From Methylotetracoccus oryzae (GTDB lineage: Bacteria > Pseudomonadota > Gammaproteobacteria > Methylococcales > Methylococcaceae): 64,000 nucleotides of DNA. Location of the stretch: NCBI RefSeq assembly GCF_006175985.1, contig NZ_SRSH01000019.1:42086-106085 (forward strand), in the 5' to 3' direction. The notes below the pieces were generated by a model. The model made no database searches. It saw only the letters and a list, made by a program, of their open reading frames with translations, and was not told where the DNA came from. Below are positions 53,867-61,624 of this stretch, piece by piece (within the stretch, counting starts at the first letter, position 1; each line of letters opens with the position of its first letter). Position numbers and translations under genes: made by a program.

Positions 53867-54823
53867 TCAACGCGTCAGCACGAATCGGCGCGACCTCCAG
53901 CGGAAGCGTTCGGCGGCCCCCCTCGCGCGAAAGCTGGCAATAACGTACAGCCGGGCCCGCTGCTTGCCCCTGAGGGCTGCCCGGCCGTCGGGCGTGCTCT
54001 GCAATTCCACCAGGAGGGGCTGATGAGGTGTCACGACAGCGCGACCACGGGAGACGATGACCGGCGGCGCCACAGCCGCCGCAGGCTCACTGATGTAAAT
54101 CTCGCTGGCTTGCGGTGCCGGGGCCGGGGCCGGAGGCTGATACGCCACGGTGAAGTTGACGATCCCGTCGGCATTCGTGGTCGGCATATTGATCGATAAC
54201 GCCGTTGGCTGCAGCAGGAAACCCAATTTCAGGCGGTTGATGATGTCTGCACCGGCGTTGCCGAGCGCCCCGACCAGCGCCGCGCCATCGACTCCACCCC
54301 CGTTGGGCCCACCGACTGGCGGAGGCGCCGGGTTGCACACCGGACCTTCCATGGGCGGGGCCGGAAAACTCGGGTTGGACTGGAATCGCAGGTTCAGAAA
54401 CGTCCCATCCCGTGGCATCGCAAAATTGCAGGCGTACACCGACGGACTCGACAGCTTCTCGCCGAAACCCGAGCACTGCCCGCTGAAACCCACAAAGTTC
54501 ACCAGCCAGGAGCGGAATTCGCCACCAGGGGCCTGGTAGGAATGCTGATGTGAGAACTGGTAGGCCCGTATGCTCAACAAGGTCCCCGGCTCGGCCTCAG
54601 CCCAGCAGTTGACCTGATCGGCGCGCAGGATACCGTGACCGCTGATCGTAGCAGCACAATCGTAGACCGGGAGTTGATATCCACCGCCGTTGCCGAAATA
54701 CACGAAGCCCCCGCGCGCTCCGCAACCGGTCAATGTGATCGCCACTCTGGCGGGCGCGGCCAATACGCCGGTGGACAAGACCATCCCGGCAACGAACAGA
54801 AAGCGGCTGATTCGTTCAGACAT
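53867..54823 (-). CDS. Secreted hypothetical protein, 318 aa
   Basis: Signal peptide (F-L-F-V-A-G-M-V-L-S-T-G-V-L-A-A-P-A), then an N-terminal domain with five cysteines and many aromatic residues, a Pro/Gly-rich linker (A-P-P-P-V-G-G-P-N-G-G-G), and a beta-rich C-terminal domain after an Ala/Pro linker (P-P-A-P-A-P-A-P-Q). The architecture suggests an exported binding or structural protein. No family recognised. Confidence 0.65.
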   Translation of the reverse strand: MSERISRFLFVAGMVLSTGVLAAPARVAITLTGCGARGGFVYFGNGGGYQLPVYDCAATISGHGILRADQVNCWAEAEPGTLLSIRAYQFSHQHSYQAPGGEFRSWLVNFVGFSGQCSGFGEKLSSPSVYACNFAMPRDGTFLNLRFQSNPSFPAPPMEGPVCNPAPPPVGGPNGGGVDGAALVGALGNAGADIINRLKLGFLLQPTALSINMPTTNADGIVNFTVAYQPPAPAPAPQASEIYISEPAAAVAPPVIVSRGRAVVTPHQPLLVELQSTPDGRAALRGKQRARLYVIASFRARGAAERFRWRSRRFVLTR

Positions 54824-54908
54824 AATGTCACCTCAAGACCTCTGAGTAGGTGCAACCCCCCAGCCAAAGCCCCATGGCGACCCCATGATTACCTCCCTGC
54901 CACTTTTG

Positions 54909-55271
54909 TCAATAGGCATTTGGTCGGTCGGGCACTCTGCGCGCCCGCCGCACCGCTGATTTCAACGGCCTTTGCCTTTTGGCTGCCAACTCCGCCAGAC
55001 AGGTTTCGAGCCCCGCCCGGCGAGACTTCTCCCGACAGGGTCGGATCGGGAATGATCTCGGTGGAAAAGTCGTCCATGTCTTCCCTCGCATGACCTCGAG
55101 CACCCGTGGCATAACGTCGTCGTGGATGCCCAGAGACGGCAGAACCGCTGAGATGGGCGGCAAACCGCGCGTCCAGCCGGGATCGGCCCGGGCCAGATCG
55201 CGAAAGGCGCGGCAAAACTGACGGGCAAGCGTTTCATCGGGCGTGGGCAGCAGCGCGTTCTTCGATTCCAT
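54909..55271 (-). CDS. Hypothetical protein, uncertain frame
   Basis: A 120-codon frame starting M-E-S-K-N-A-L-L-P-T-P-D-E-T has protein-like composition for its first 65 residues (D-L-A-R-A-D-P-G-W-T-R). Beyond that, another frame starting near 55075 (M-D-D-F-S-T-E-I-I-P-D-P, with GAGGGAAG upstream) looks better. Either two overlapping small genes or one gene with a frameshift may be present. Low certainty. Confidence 0.35.
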   Translation of the reverse strand: MESKNALLPTPDETLARQFCRAFRDLARADPGWTRGLPPISAVLPSLGIHDDVMPRVLEVMRGKTWTTFPPRSFPIRPCREKSRRAGLETCLAELAAKRQRPLKSAVRRARRVPDRPNAY

Positions 55272-55320
55272 ACCGGGCGCGACGCGTTCGCCGATCCCAG
55301 GGCAGCGCCTGAGATCGGCC

Positions 55321-56607
55321 TTACTTCGACCGCGGTGTGGTGTTGCTCCAGAGCACCCCCGTCAGGTTATGCAAGTCCTCCCGCTCGTCCGTCGCGATCA
55401 CGAACAGCTCGCGTTTGGATTTCTCGATCGGGATTTCCACGTACGCTGACGGCTCCAGTTCCCCCTTGGTATTGGCTTCCCCCTTCCCCTCGGTTCGAAA
55501 GCTGGCATTGTCCGTGATGCGGATGCGGACCTTGGCGCCGGGCATGAAACCGGAACCCGTGACGACCATCCCGGCTCGACCTTTCTCCCGCTCCAGTCGG
55601 GCGCCGATCTGGGGAATCGGTCTGCCGAATACCGGGGGCATCTGCCAATCCATCAGCTGGCTCATCCGCGCAACCGTCGCCGTGAGCTGCGCCACTCTCC
55701 CCTCTAACGCGGCAATGCGGGCTTCGACATCCCCACCCGGCAGGGCGATGTCACCCTTGATTTCGACGTTGCCATCGAAATAACCCGCCAGACCGCCGGG
55801 ATTACGGCCGGCCACACCCGCGGCCTGAGGGTTATGGCTGATCCCGGAGACACCTTCGAACTGATCGCTCTCGCCTTGCACCCCGGGCCCCGAGACACTG
55901 TGTCCGTAATTGCCTGCGCCGCCCTGACTCAGGCCCGATACGCCGCGACCGCCGACGCTCAGTCCCTCTACGCCGACAGCGCCCTTCCCTTGCACGCCAA
56001 TACCACTCTGTCCGTCCGCTGAATTGCCGACGACACCGACGAAGGCTTCACCGAAGACGCCGATACCACTTCCCGGAGCCCCGTTCACGCCACGCACGCC
56101 GGCTTGAGCAGGATCCTCGGTCTCGCCCTGGACACCGACGCTCCCGCGACCCTGAACTCCAACGCCACCGGCGGTCCCGCTGCCGATACCGGCTACGCCC
56201 GTATAGGCCCGTCCCAGCACACCGACAGTGCCGGCCACCTCGGTATTCGTATTCAAACCGTAGACCCCGGGCTGGGATGGATCGCCCGTTTCACCCTGAA
56301 CCCCGATGGCGCCGATGCCGTAGACACCGAGGCCGCCCGCCGCCGTCGCTCCATTTCCCGCGACGCCCACCCATCCCTCCCCTCGCACGCCGGGCGCGCC
56401 GCCCGGAGTCTTACTGGCGTTGAATCCAACGACCGCGGCTTGTGCGGGATCGTCCGTCTCCCCCTGTACCGCAGCTGCGACTGCGTCCGACAAGGGTAGC
56501 AACGCCATTGACAAGCACAGGTATACCCGCCCGGCCCAGGCCGGCACCTGACCCGTCGATCGGCAACGGCTTGACGAAGCGCTCCACAAGCGACCATTGA
56601 TCTTCAT
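55321..56607 (-). CDS. Secreted Gly-Val repeat protein with coiled coil
   Basis: A 428-aa protein with a signal sequence (L-C-L-S-M-A-L-L-P-L-S-D-A-V-A-A-A). Residues about 50-260 consist of imperfect repeats of the form G-V-x-G (for example G-V-Q-G-E-T-D-D-P-A-Q and G-V-A-G-N-G, repeated as V-G-V-Q-G-x), forming a likely beta-helix as in phage-tail and adhesin shafts. Then a trimeric-coiled-coil-like stretch (E-A-R-I-A-A-L-E-G-R-V-A-Q-L-T-A) and a C-terminal IPT-like domain (V-V-T-G-S-G-F-M-P-G-A-K-V-R-I). ATG 56607 has AGGAGG nine bases upstream. Probably a trimeric surface or extracellular fibre. Confidence 0.7.
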   Translation of the reverse strand: MKINGRLWSASSSRCRSTGQVPAWAGRVYLCLSMALLPLSDAVAAAVQGETDDPAQAAVVGFNASKTPGGAPGVRGEGWVGVAGNGATAAGGLGVYGIGAIGVQGETGDPSQPGVYGLNTNTEVAGTVGVLGRAYTGVAGIGSGTAGGVGVQGRGSVGVQGETEDPAQAGVRGVNGAPGSGIGVFGEAFVGVVGNSADGQSGIGVQGKGAVGVEGLSVGGRGVSGLSQGGAGNYGHSVSGPGVQGESDQFEGVSGISHNPQAAGVAGRNPGGLAGYFDGNVEIKGDIALPGGDVEARIAALEGRVAQLTATVARMSQLMDWQMPPVFGRPIPQIGARLEREKGRAGMVVTGSGFMPGAKVRIRITDNASFRTEGKGEANTKGELEPSAYVEIPIEKSKRELFVIATDEREDLHNLTGVLWSNTTPRSK

Positions 56608-57313
56608 GATGCAGCCTCCTGCACAGCGTGCACTGCTTGACCGAGCCACCACGGGGGACGTGGTCCCATTTGATTGGCGTTACGCGTAAATGTCCTCACA
56701 CGGCCTGTTCGGCCAAGCCCGCCAAAAACAGAAGATCCCGAACCCAGCATTCGACCCCGGATCAGGTATTCCGCCTCGGTTCGCTTCGACGCCGTGCGTC
56801 TCTTTATCCTGGCGTGGTCCGGAGATGCGCCGCGGGAACTCGAAGACAGGCCGAATCAGGCGACCTACGCATGATACGCCCGACATCCCATGGATACGTC
56901 GGTCGTGGGCGCCGTTGACATCTCCCGAGTTTCCGCAGACTCCGGCGACGTAGGTCGGATTAGCGCAACGTAAGCGGACGAATGGGTCATCATGCCCAGA
57001 CACGACACCGGAAGCCTCGCCACACCACTCAGCTCGATAGGCCCCGGCGGCAGCGACTTAGTTCCGATTAACCTCGGTCTGAGTTTTCAGGGATTCCACA
57101 CCGGAGCAAGGCGCCGAGCGACAAATTCGCGCTCGAACCTGCCCGGCAGTGCTGCCTACCCCAACGGGCCAGGCCGGCCGTGTCCCCCGCTTCATCGCCT
57201 TCCCGTTCCTGAAGGAAGGGGCTTTCGCTGATTAACTCGTGAACGCAGTTTCCAGCCGTTCGTTCGCTGGTATGCGGGGTGGTATGCTGAGAGTCGATGA
57301 ACCTTGAACTCAC
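56608..57313. other. Intergenic region with one REP element
   Basis: About 700 bp without a convincing gene; only a REP palindrome at 56950-56984 stands out. Its right end should hold the promoter of the three-gene TIR set; a direct repeat GGTATGC occurs near 57270-57290. Confidence 0.4.
56950..56984. repeat. REP element copy 1
   Basis: GTAGGTCGGATTAGCGCAAC followed by GTAAGCGGACGAATG, an imperfect palindrome. It shares its core with the copies at 60821 and 61430. Confidence 0.75.
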
Positions 57314-58096
57314 ATGGAGTACAGCATGCAGGGGTTCGTGATGCGCCGGGTTTCGACTTCGCTCCTTCTCATTCTTCAACTGCTGACGAAGGCTGCATCC
57401 GCACAGGAAGACGCTCTTCGGTATCAGGACCGGGGCAACCGAGCCGAGGGGATAAAGGCCAAGCCCGTCGCCGGAAACAGTATCGAATTGCTTGCGGCGA
57501 CGATCCACGACCCCGAAAACGCCGTCACCCCACGCGACGATCTGGCACTGGCCTTCTTTCTCGACCCGTCGGCTTCGCCAGACAGCCCGAAAATCACGGT
57601 TCGTGAAATCGAGTACCGGACCTACTACTGGTTGGACCGCGTCACACCGGCTTCATCGTGGCAGCCAGGCGCAACGAACGTATTCCGTTGGCCGACGCAA
57701 GAAGTCGTATCGCACTTGCCGCGGCTCCAGCTTGCCAACCTCGGCGCACTCGTTCGCCTGGGCGACTATCCAGCCCCCAGTTCGAATGAACGCGTCGCGC
57801 CGGCGGACCTGTCGGGCTCTGGCCGCTTCGCCGGCAACGGTCCGCTGCTGTTCACCTTCCGTACCCGCGATCACGCGAAGCTCACGGCTGCGATCTATCC
57901 CGAAGTCAGCGACACGGCAGTCCACCGTCAGGAATTTCCCGGGCAACCGGGCGGCCGTGCCTTCACCGTTCGGTGGAACCCCGCATCGATCCGCGCCGCT
58001 CCGGGCCGTTACCGCCTGAGACTGTCCGGATACTTCACCGACACCAACGATCCGATCCTGCAAACCGTTGATTTCTATTACGCGGGGTCGAAATAG
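57314..58096 (+). CDS. Secreted protein, first gene of the TIR/protease set
   Basis: A 260-aa protein with a signal sequence (S-L-L-L-I-L-Q-L-L-T-K-A-A-S-A) and a beta-rich mature domain: I-E-L-L-A-A-T-I-H-D-P-E-N, E-I-E-Y-R-T-Y-Y-W-L-D-R-V-T-P and F-T-V-R-W-N-P-A-S-I-R-A. No cysteines in the mature part. It lies 56 bp before the TIR gene and about 1.7 kb before the protease gene, all same strand, so it is probably the periplasmic partner of a sensing system. No family recognised. Confidence 0.65.
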   Translation: MEYSMQGFVMRRVSTSLLLILQLLTKAASAQEDALRYQDRGNRAEGIKAKPVAGNSIELLAATIHDPENAVTPRDDLALAFFLDPSASPDSPKITVREIEYRTYYWLDRVTPASSWQPGATNVFRWPTQEVVSHLPRLQLANLGALVRLGDYPAPSSNERVAPADLSGSGRFAGNGPLLFTFRTRDHAKLTAAIYPEVSDTAVHRQEFPGQPGGRAFTVRWNPASIRAAPGRYRLRLSGYFTDTNDPILQTVDFYYAGSK

Positions 58097-58152
58097 CGTC
58101 CGAAGATCGACGCACCGGCGGCAGCTCCAGAACATCGGAATCGGTCATTGCC

Positions 58153-59718
58153 ATGGCGGATATCTTCGTCAGTTATGCCAGCGGGGATCGCCCTGCCGCG
58201 CAGGCGTTGGCAGCAGCGCTCGAAGACCGCGGCTGGTCCGTCTGGTGGGATCGGAAGATCCCCATCGGCACCGAGTTCGACCCGGAGCTGGAGCGGCAGT
58301 TGGGGCTCGCTCGATCGATCGTCGTCCTGTGGTCGCCGCGATCCGTGAAATCCAAATGGGTCAAGGACGAAACCGGGGAAGGGTTAAGCCGCCACAATCT
58401 GTTTCCCGCGATGCTGGAACCGGTCACGCTGCCCTTCGGCTACCGTCGCATCCAGACCGCGGATCTGTCCGGCTGGCCGGGAACGGATCCGGCGCAGTCC
58501 CATCCCGGCTTCGAGCGCCTGGTGTCGAGTCTGCACGCCTATCTCGACGGGAGCAGCGGCGCGGCAACGGTCGCCGAGGAACCAGCACCACGCTCTCCAC
58601 CTCCGCTGCGTTCCTATTGGCGTCGTAGCATCGGGTTCCGGTTGGCGGCGCTCGCCCTCCCGGCCATTGTGATCGGCGCTGCCGGGCTTGCGGCCATCTT
58701 GTGGCGCCCGGCGGTGCGAATCGAGGCCGATCTCTTGGTCGAGCAGTTGAAATGGCAGGTGGGCGGTGACCGGAAGGTACCGGTGCTCGATGGCTTGGCA
58801 TTTTCATCCCTGCGGGTCGAGGATTTCCGCCGGGCATCGTTCACGCCCCGGCAGCTGGCTCTGACCGAAGGACCCGCCACGCGAGAGCCCCGCAGACCGC
58901 ATCCGCTACCCACGATGGGAGAAGCCGTCTTTGTCCCGGACGATCCCCAGTTGCATCCGAGTCTGACGATCGAGAGCGCGACGCCTGGCGCAGCCACCGG
59001 AACGATGGATCCGCTCCGGGCCGCGCCTGGCAACTGGATCAGACTGGCGCGACGCCCGGGCCGGCCTGAGCTGACGATCGGCATCGAAGGCGAGTCGGTC
59101 TCGGCTGTCGTCAACCTGACCCCTGCACTTCGACTGGCGACGCAGTACGTGGCCCTGGCGTCTTTTCCGGCCACCGGGGACTGGACCCAAGCGAGTTATC
59201 TCGTGCAGATGCACGAAACCGATCCCAGCTTCCGTATCGAGGCCCGCCCGACGCTGCTGACGCTGGTCGTGACGCAGCCGGGCTCCAGTACCCTCGAACT
59301 GATCCCCAAGAGTGGCACACCGGCCGCCGCGGTGGACCTAACCGAACTGTCGAGCGAAGGCGACTTCGAATCGACGCTGGTCGCGGAGGGCACACTGGGT
59401 TTCCCGGACTTTCCGAGTATCGACCCCATCAGGTTGTTGAGTACGCATTTGCTCGCCCTGCACGAGCTACAGGACGGTTTCATCACACACTTGACCAGCG
59501 ACCCGGCGTCAGCGGGCCTTCGCTTACGCTTCGTCGGCAAAACAGGCAGAATTCGCGTAAAGGACGGGGCGCAAACCCGGGAAGTCGCCCCCACGCTGCT
59601 GACCCGTATCCGAGCCAACGCGGAACTCGGGTTCCTGACGGCGATGGTGCTTTGGGCGCTATCCGCCGCCATGACCGTTTACAAGGCAATCCGGGAACTT
59701 TCGGGACGCGGAGCCTAA
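58153..59718 (+). CDS. Transmembrane TIR-domain protein with periplasmic domain
   Basis: A 521-aa protein. Residues 1-130 are a TIR domain (F-V-S-Y-A-S-G-D-R, W-S-V-W-W-D-R-K-I-P-I-G, V-L-W-S-P-R-S-V-K-S-K-W-V-K-D-E-T) with the expected NADase glutamate at Glu73. A transmembrane helix follows at about 162-184 (A-A-L-A-L-P-A-I-V-I-G-A-A-G-L-A), then a roughly 300-residue beta-rich domain predicted outside, then a second helix near 494-512. The topology (cytoplasmic TIR, external domain) resembles a receptor. Between a secreted protein and a secreted protease gene; a signalling or defence role is inferred. Confidence 0.75.
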   Translation: MADIFVSYASGDRPAAQALAAALEDRGWSVWWDRKIPIGTEFDPELERQLGLARSIVVLWSPRSVKSKWVKDETGEGLSRHNLFPAMLEPVTLPFGYRRIQTADLSGWPGTDPAQSHPGFERLVSSLHAYLDGSSGAATVAEEPAPRSPPPLRSYWRRSIGFRLAALALPAIVIGAAGLAAILWRPAVRIEADLLVEQLKWQVGGDRKVPVLDGLAFSSLRVEDFRRASFTPRQLALTEGPATREPRRPHPLPTMGEAVFVPDDPQLHPSLTIESATPGAATGTMDPLRAAPGNWIRLARRPGRPELTIGIEGESVSAVVNLTPALRLATQYVALASFPATGDWTQASYLVQMHETDPSFRIEARPTLLTLVVTQPGSSTLELIPKSGTPAAAVDLTELSSEGDFESTLVAEGTLGFPDFPSIDPIRLLSTHLLALHELQDGFITHLTSDPASAGLRLRFVGKTGRIRVKDGAQTREVAPTLLTRIRANAELGFLTAMVLWALSAAMTVYKAIRELSGRGA

Positions 59719-59769
59719 TGGCAAGCATCCACCCGCGGGCCGTGCTTCGAAAGGAGGGACAGGAACAGC

Positions 59770-60786
59770 ATGAACAGGATCATCCTGACGCTCGCCATTT
59801 TTCTGGGCGGATTGGGTAGCGCCGCCGGCCAGTCGGTCCAGCAACTCAAGGCAGCCGTGGTCCGGGTCGTGTCGCAGAATCGGACCGGAACCGGCTTCGT
59901 GGTCGCAAGGGACGCTCATTCGATCTACATCGTCACCGCCTCGCACGTCGTGACAGGCGACAGGACACCGCGTGTCGAGTTCTTCAGCGCACGCAGCCGT
60001 CCTGTCACGGCCCGAATTGGAAAAACCGAAGGCGACGATGCCCGCGGCCTAGCCTTTCTGATCGTGGCGACGGACGCCTTGGACGGCGAAGAGCCGGAAC
60101 CCCTGCGTCTGGCCCGCGACGTTGAACTCAACGGCGGCGAGGAAGTGATGACCATCGGTTTCGGACGCGGTCAGGGCGACTGGGCGGTGGTCCGCGCCAC
60201 CGTCGCATCCCTGGAGGGGCGGTACCTGAAACTCGATCGAGCGATGCAGGAGGGAAATTCCGGAGGCCCGCTGTTACAGGACAGCCAGGTGGTCGGGATG
60301 ATTGTGCAGGACGATCTGGAATCCGGGGTGGCGACGCCGGCCGAAACCGTCTTCCAGGCCTTGCGGGGTTGGGGGGTGCCGATGGCAGGGGTCGCGGGGC
60401 GCGGAGCGGGCACGGTTCGCGCCGACCCCTTGGACAAGAGCGGCGAGGATAACTCGGGCCGGGAGAGCGCTGTGGAGGGAGCGTTGGGCGGCATCTATAT
60501 CGGCCAAAGCTTCGGACAGGCACTGAACGGGCAACAATACGTCTGCAATGCCGCGTTGAACCTGAGCCAGACCGGAGCGATGGTCTCAGGCGCCTTCGAG
60601 AACAACTGTGGGGATCGCGGGTCGGTCGTCGGCGAGGTACGCGGCACTCAACTCATCGCCCGCATCAGCAGTGTCCTGTCGGGGAACTGCAATCTCGCGG
60701 CCGAAATCGGCGCGATGGGTCAATCGCTGGCGGGCCGATTCGAGTGCCCGTCCCTGGCCGGAACCTTTACCCTGCAGCGGCGTTGA
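59770..60786 (+). CDS. Secreted trypsin-like serine protease
   Basis: A 338-aa protein: signal peptide (I-L-T-L-A-I-F-L-G-G-L-G-S-A-A-G), chymotrypsin-like domain at about 24-205 with His59 in V-T-A-S-H-V-V and Ser164 in E-G-N-S-G-G-P-L. The usual Asp in R-D-L-A-L/F reads R-G-L-A-F here, with Asp89/Asp90 just upstream, so the triad may be altered. A C-terminal beta-rich domain (about 230-338) has four cysteines. AAGGAGGG precedes the ATG by about eleven bases. It is 51 bp after the TIR gene. Confidence 0.75.
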   Translation: MNRIILTLAIFLGGLGSAAGQSVQQLKAAVVRVVSQNRTGTGFVVARDAHSIYIVTASHVVTGDRTPRVEFFSARSRPVTARIGKTEGDDARGLAFLIVATDALDGEEPEPLRLARDVELNGGEEVMTIGFGRGQGDWAVVRATVASLEGRYLKLDRAMQEGNSGGPLLQDSQVVGMIVQDDLESGVATPAETVFQALRGWGVPMAGVAGRGAGTVRADPLDKSGEDNSGRESAVEGALGGIYIGQSFGQALNGQQYVCNAALNLSQTGAMVSGAFENNCGDRGSVVGEVRGTQLIARISSVLSGNCNLAAEIGAMGQSLAGRFECPSLAGTFTLQRR

Positions 60787-60820
60787 TGCGCAGCGCACCC
60801 CTGTTCAGCGACGTAGCGAC

Positions 60821-60856
60821 GTAGGTCCGATTAGCGCAGCGTTATCGGACGCACGG
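60821..60856. repeat. REP element copy 2
   Basis: GTAGGTCCGATTAGCGCAGC then GTTATCGGACGCACGG, an imperfect palindrome at the right end of the protease gene's 3' flank and directly downstream of the RAYT remnant's stop. Confidence 0.8.
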
Positions 60857-60857
60857 A

Positions 60858-61223
60858 TCACGCCTCCCCAGCCACAACACCGGAAGCATCCTCGCACCCA
60901 TCGGCAGGATAAATGCCTCGGCAAACGTAATCGTGAAAGGTGGAGTGAGACCAATCCGGCAAACGACTTCCCAGACCATGTTTGAGGAGGCTCACATGGA
61001 CGCAATCCAGATGCTGCTGATAGCGGCCTTCTACTCGGAACGGGTGTTCCCAATAATGCCGTTGCCAAATGCCACGCTCGCCTGCCGCTTTGCGTACATC
61101 GGAAAGTCGTTCGGTCCTGGGCAATGCGCGGGAGAAGCCGCTTTTGATCAGACGCCACCGCGTGCTGAAGTCCGCATCGTCTGGCGGCAGCGTCCAGACT
61201 CAAGGCAGATGATCAGGCAATAA
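60858..61223 (-). pseudogene. REP-associated tyrosine transposase (RAYT) remnant
   Basis: Reverse-strand translation gives D-F-S-T-R-W-R-L-I-K-S-G-F-S, R-G-I-W-Q-R-H-Y-W-E-H and K-H-G-L-G-S-R-L-P-D-W-S-H-S-T-F with Y-P-A-D near the end, the signature order of RAYT (Y1/HUH-type) transposases. The HUH motif H-L-H reads H-L-P, an in-frame TGA lies at 61200-61202 and the first 50-60 residues are missing. Inverted REP copies flank it at 60821 and 61430. Non-functional relic. Confidence 0.85.
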
Positions 61224-61429
61224 AAACAGTGGGTTGACATGAAAAGCCTAACTTACGCGAACTCGCTGGACGGGTTCTCGCAAAAAAATCGCTTTCGCGG
61301 ACCAGCAAGTCGTTTCGACGCCGCTCCAGTTCAACTTGAAAAACCAGGTTTCACCGGGGATGAAGGCTCGTCGGGCATGGCTAGGTTCTTCATTGATGAA
61401 GAGATGAAGAGCCTAGCGCATTGGCCACA

Positions 61430-61464
61430 TGCGTCCGATTACGCTGCGCTAATCGGACCTACGC
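61430..61464. repeat. REP element copy 3 (inverted)
   Basis: TGCGTCCGATTACGCTGCGC then TAATCGGACCTACGC; its reverse complement is nearly identical to copy 2. It sits in the opposite orientation to copy 2, on the other side of the RAYT remnant. Confidence 0.8.
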
Positions 61465-61493
61465 AGGGTGAGCCCACGCTCCGAGAAAGAATG

Positions 61494-61525
61494 AACAAAG
61501 GCCTGCACCGATGCAGACCTTTGTT
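61494..61525. terminator. Stem-loop downstream of the metallophosphatase gene
   Basis: AACAAAGG-C-CTGCA, loop CCGA, TGCAG-A-CCTTTGTT gives an 13-bp stem with one mismatch, between a RAYT relic and the metallophosphatase gene. A T-rich stretch follows on the minus strand (CATTCTTTC), so it is a plausible terminator for the metallophosphatase, whose stop is at 61625. Confidence 0.65.
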
Positions 61526-61624
61526 CGTTTGAACTCCCATGGTTGTGATGGCGAGTGATCAACTTCCATTAATCACAAGCAATCGCCTGAGGGTCAGGCC
61601 AAAACAGCCAAACGTAAGTCGGGC

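Noticed and set aside
60996..61223. Plus-strand 75-codon frame with a GAGGAGG ribosome-binding-like sequence
   Set aside because: It is antisense to the RAYT remnant, whose minus-strand translation matches a known family; the plus-strand product has no family features.
61239..61532. Plus-strand frame of 97 codons
   Set aside because: It crosses a REP palindrome and a terminator hairpin, so it is not a gene.
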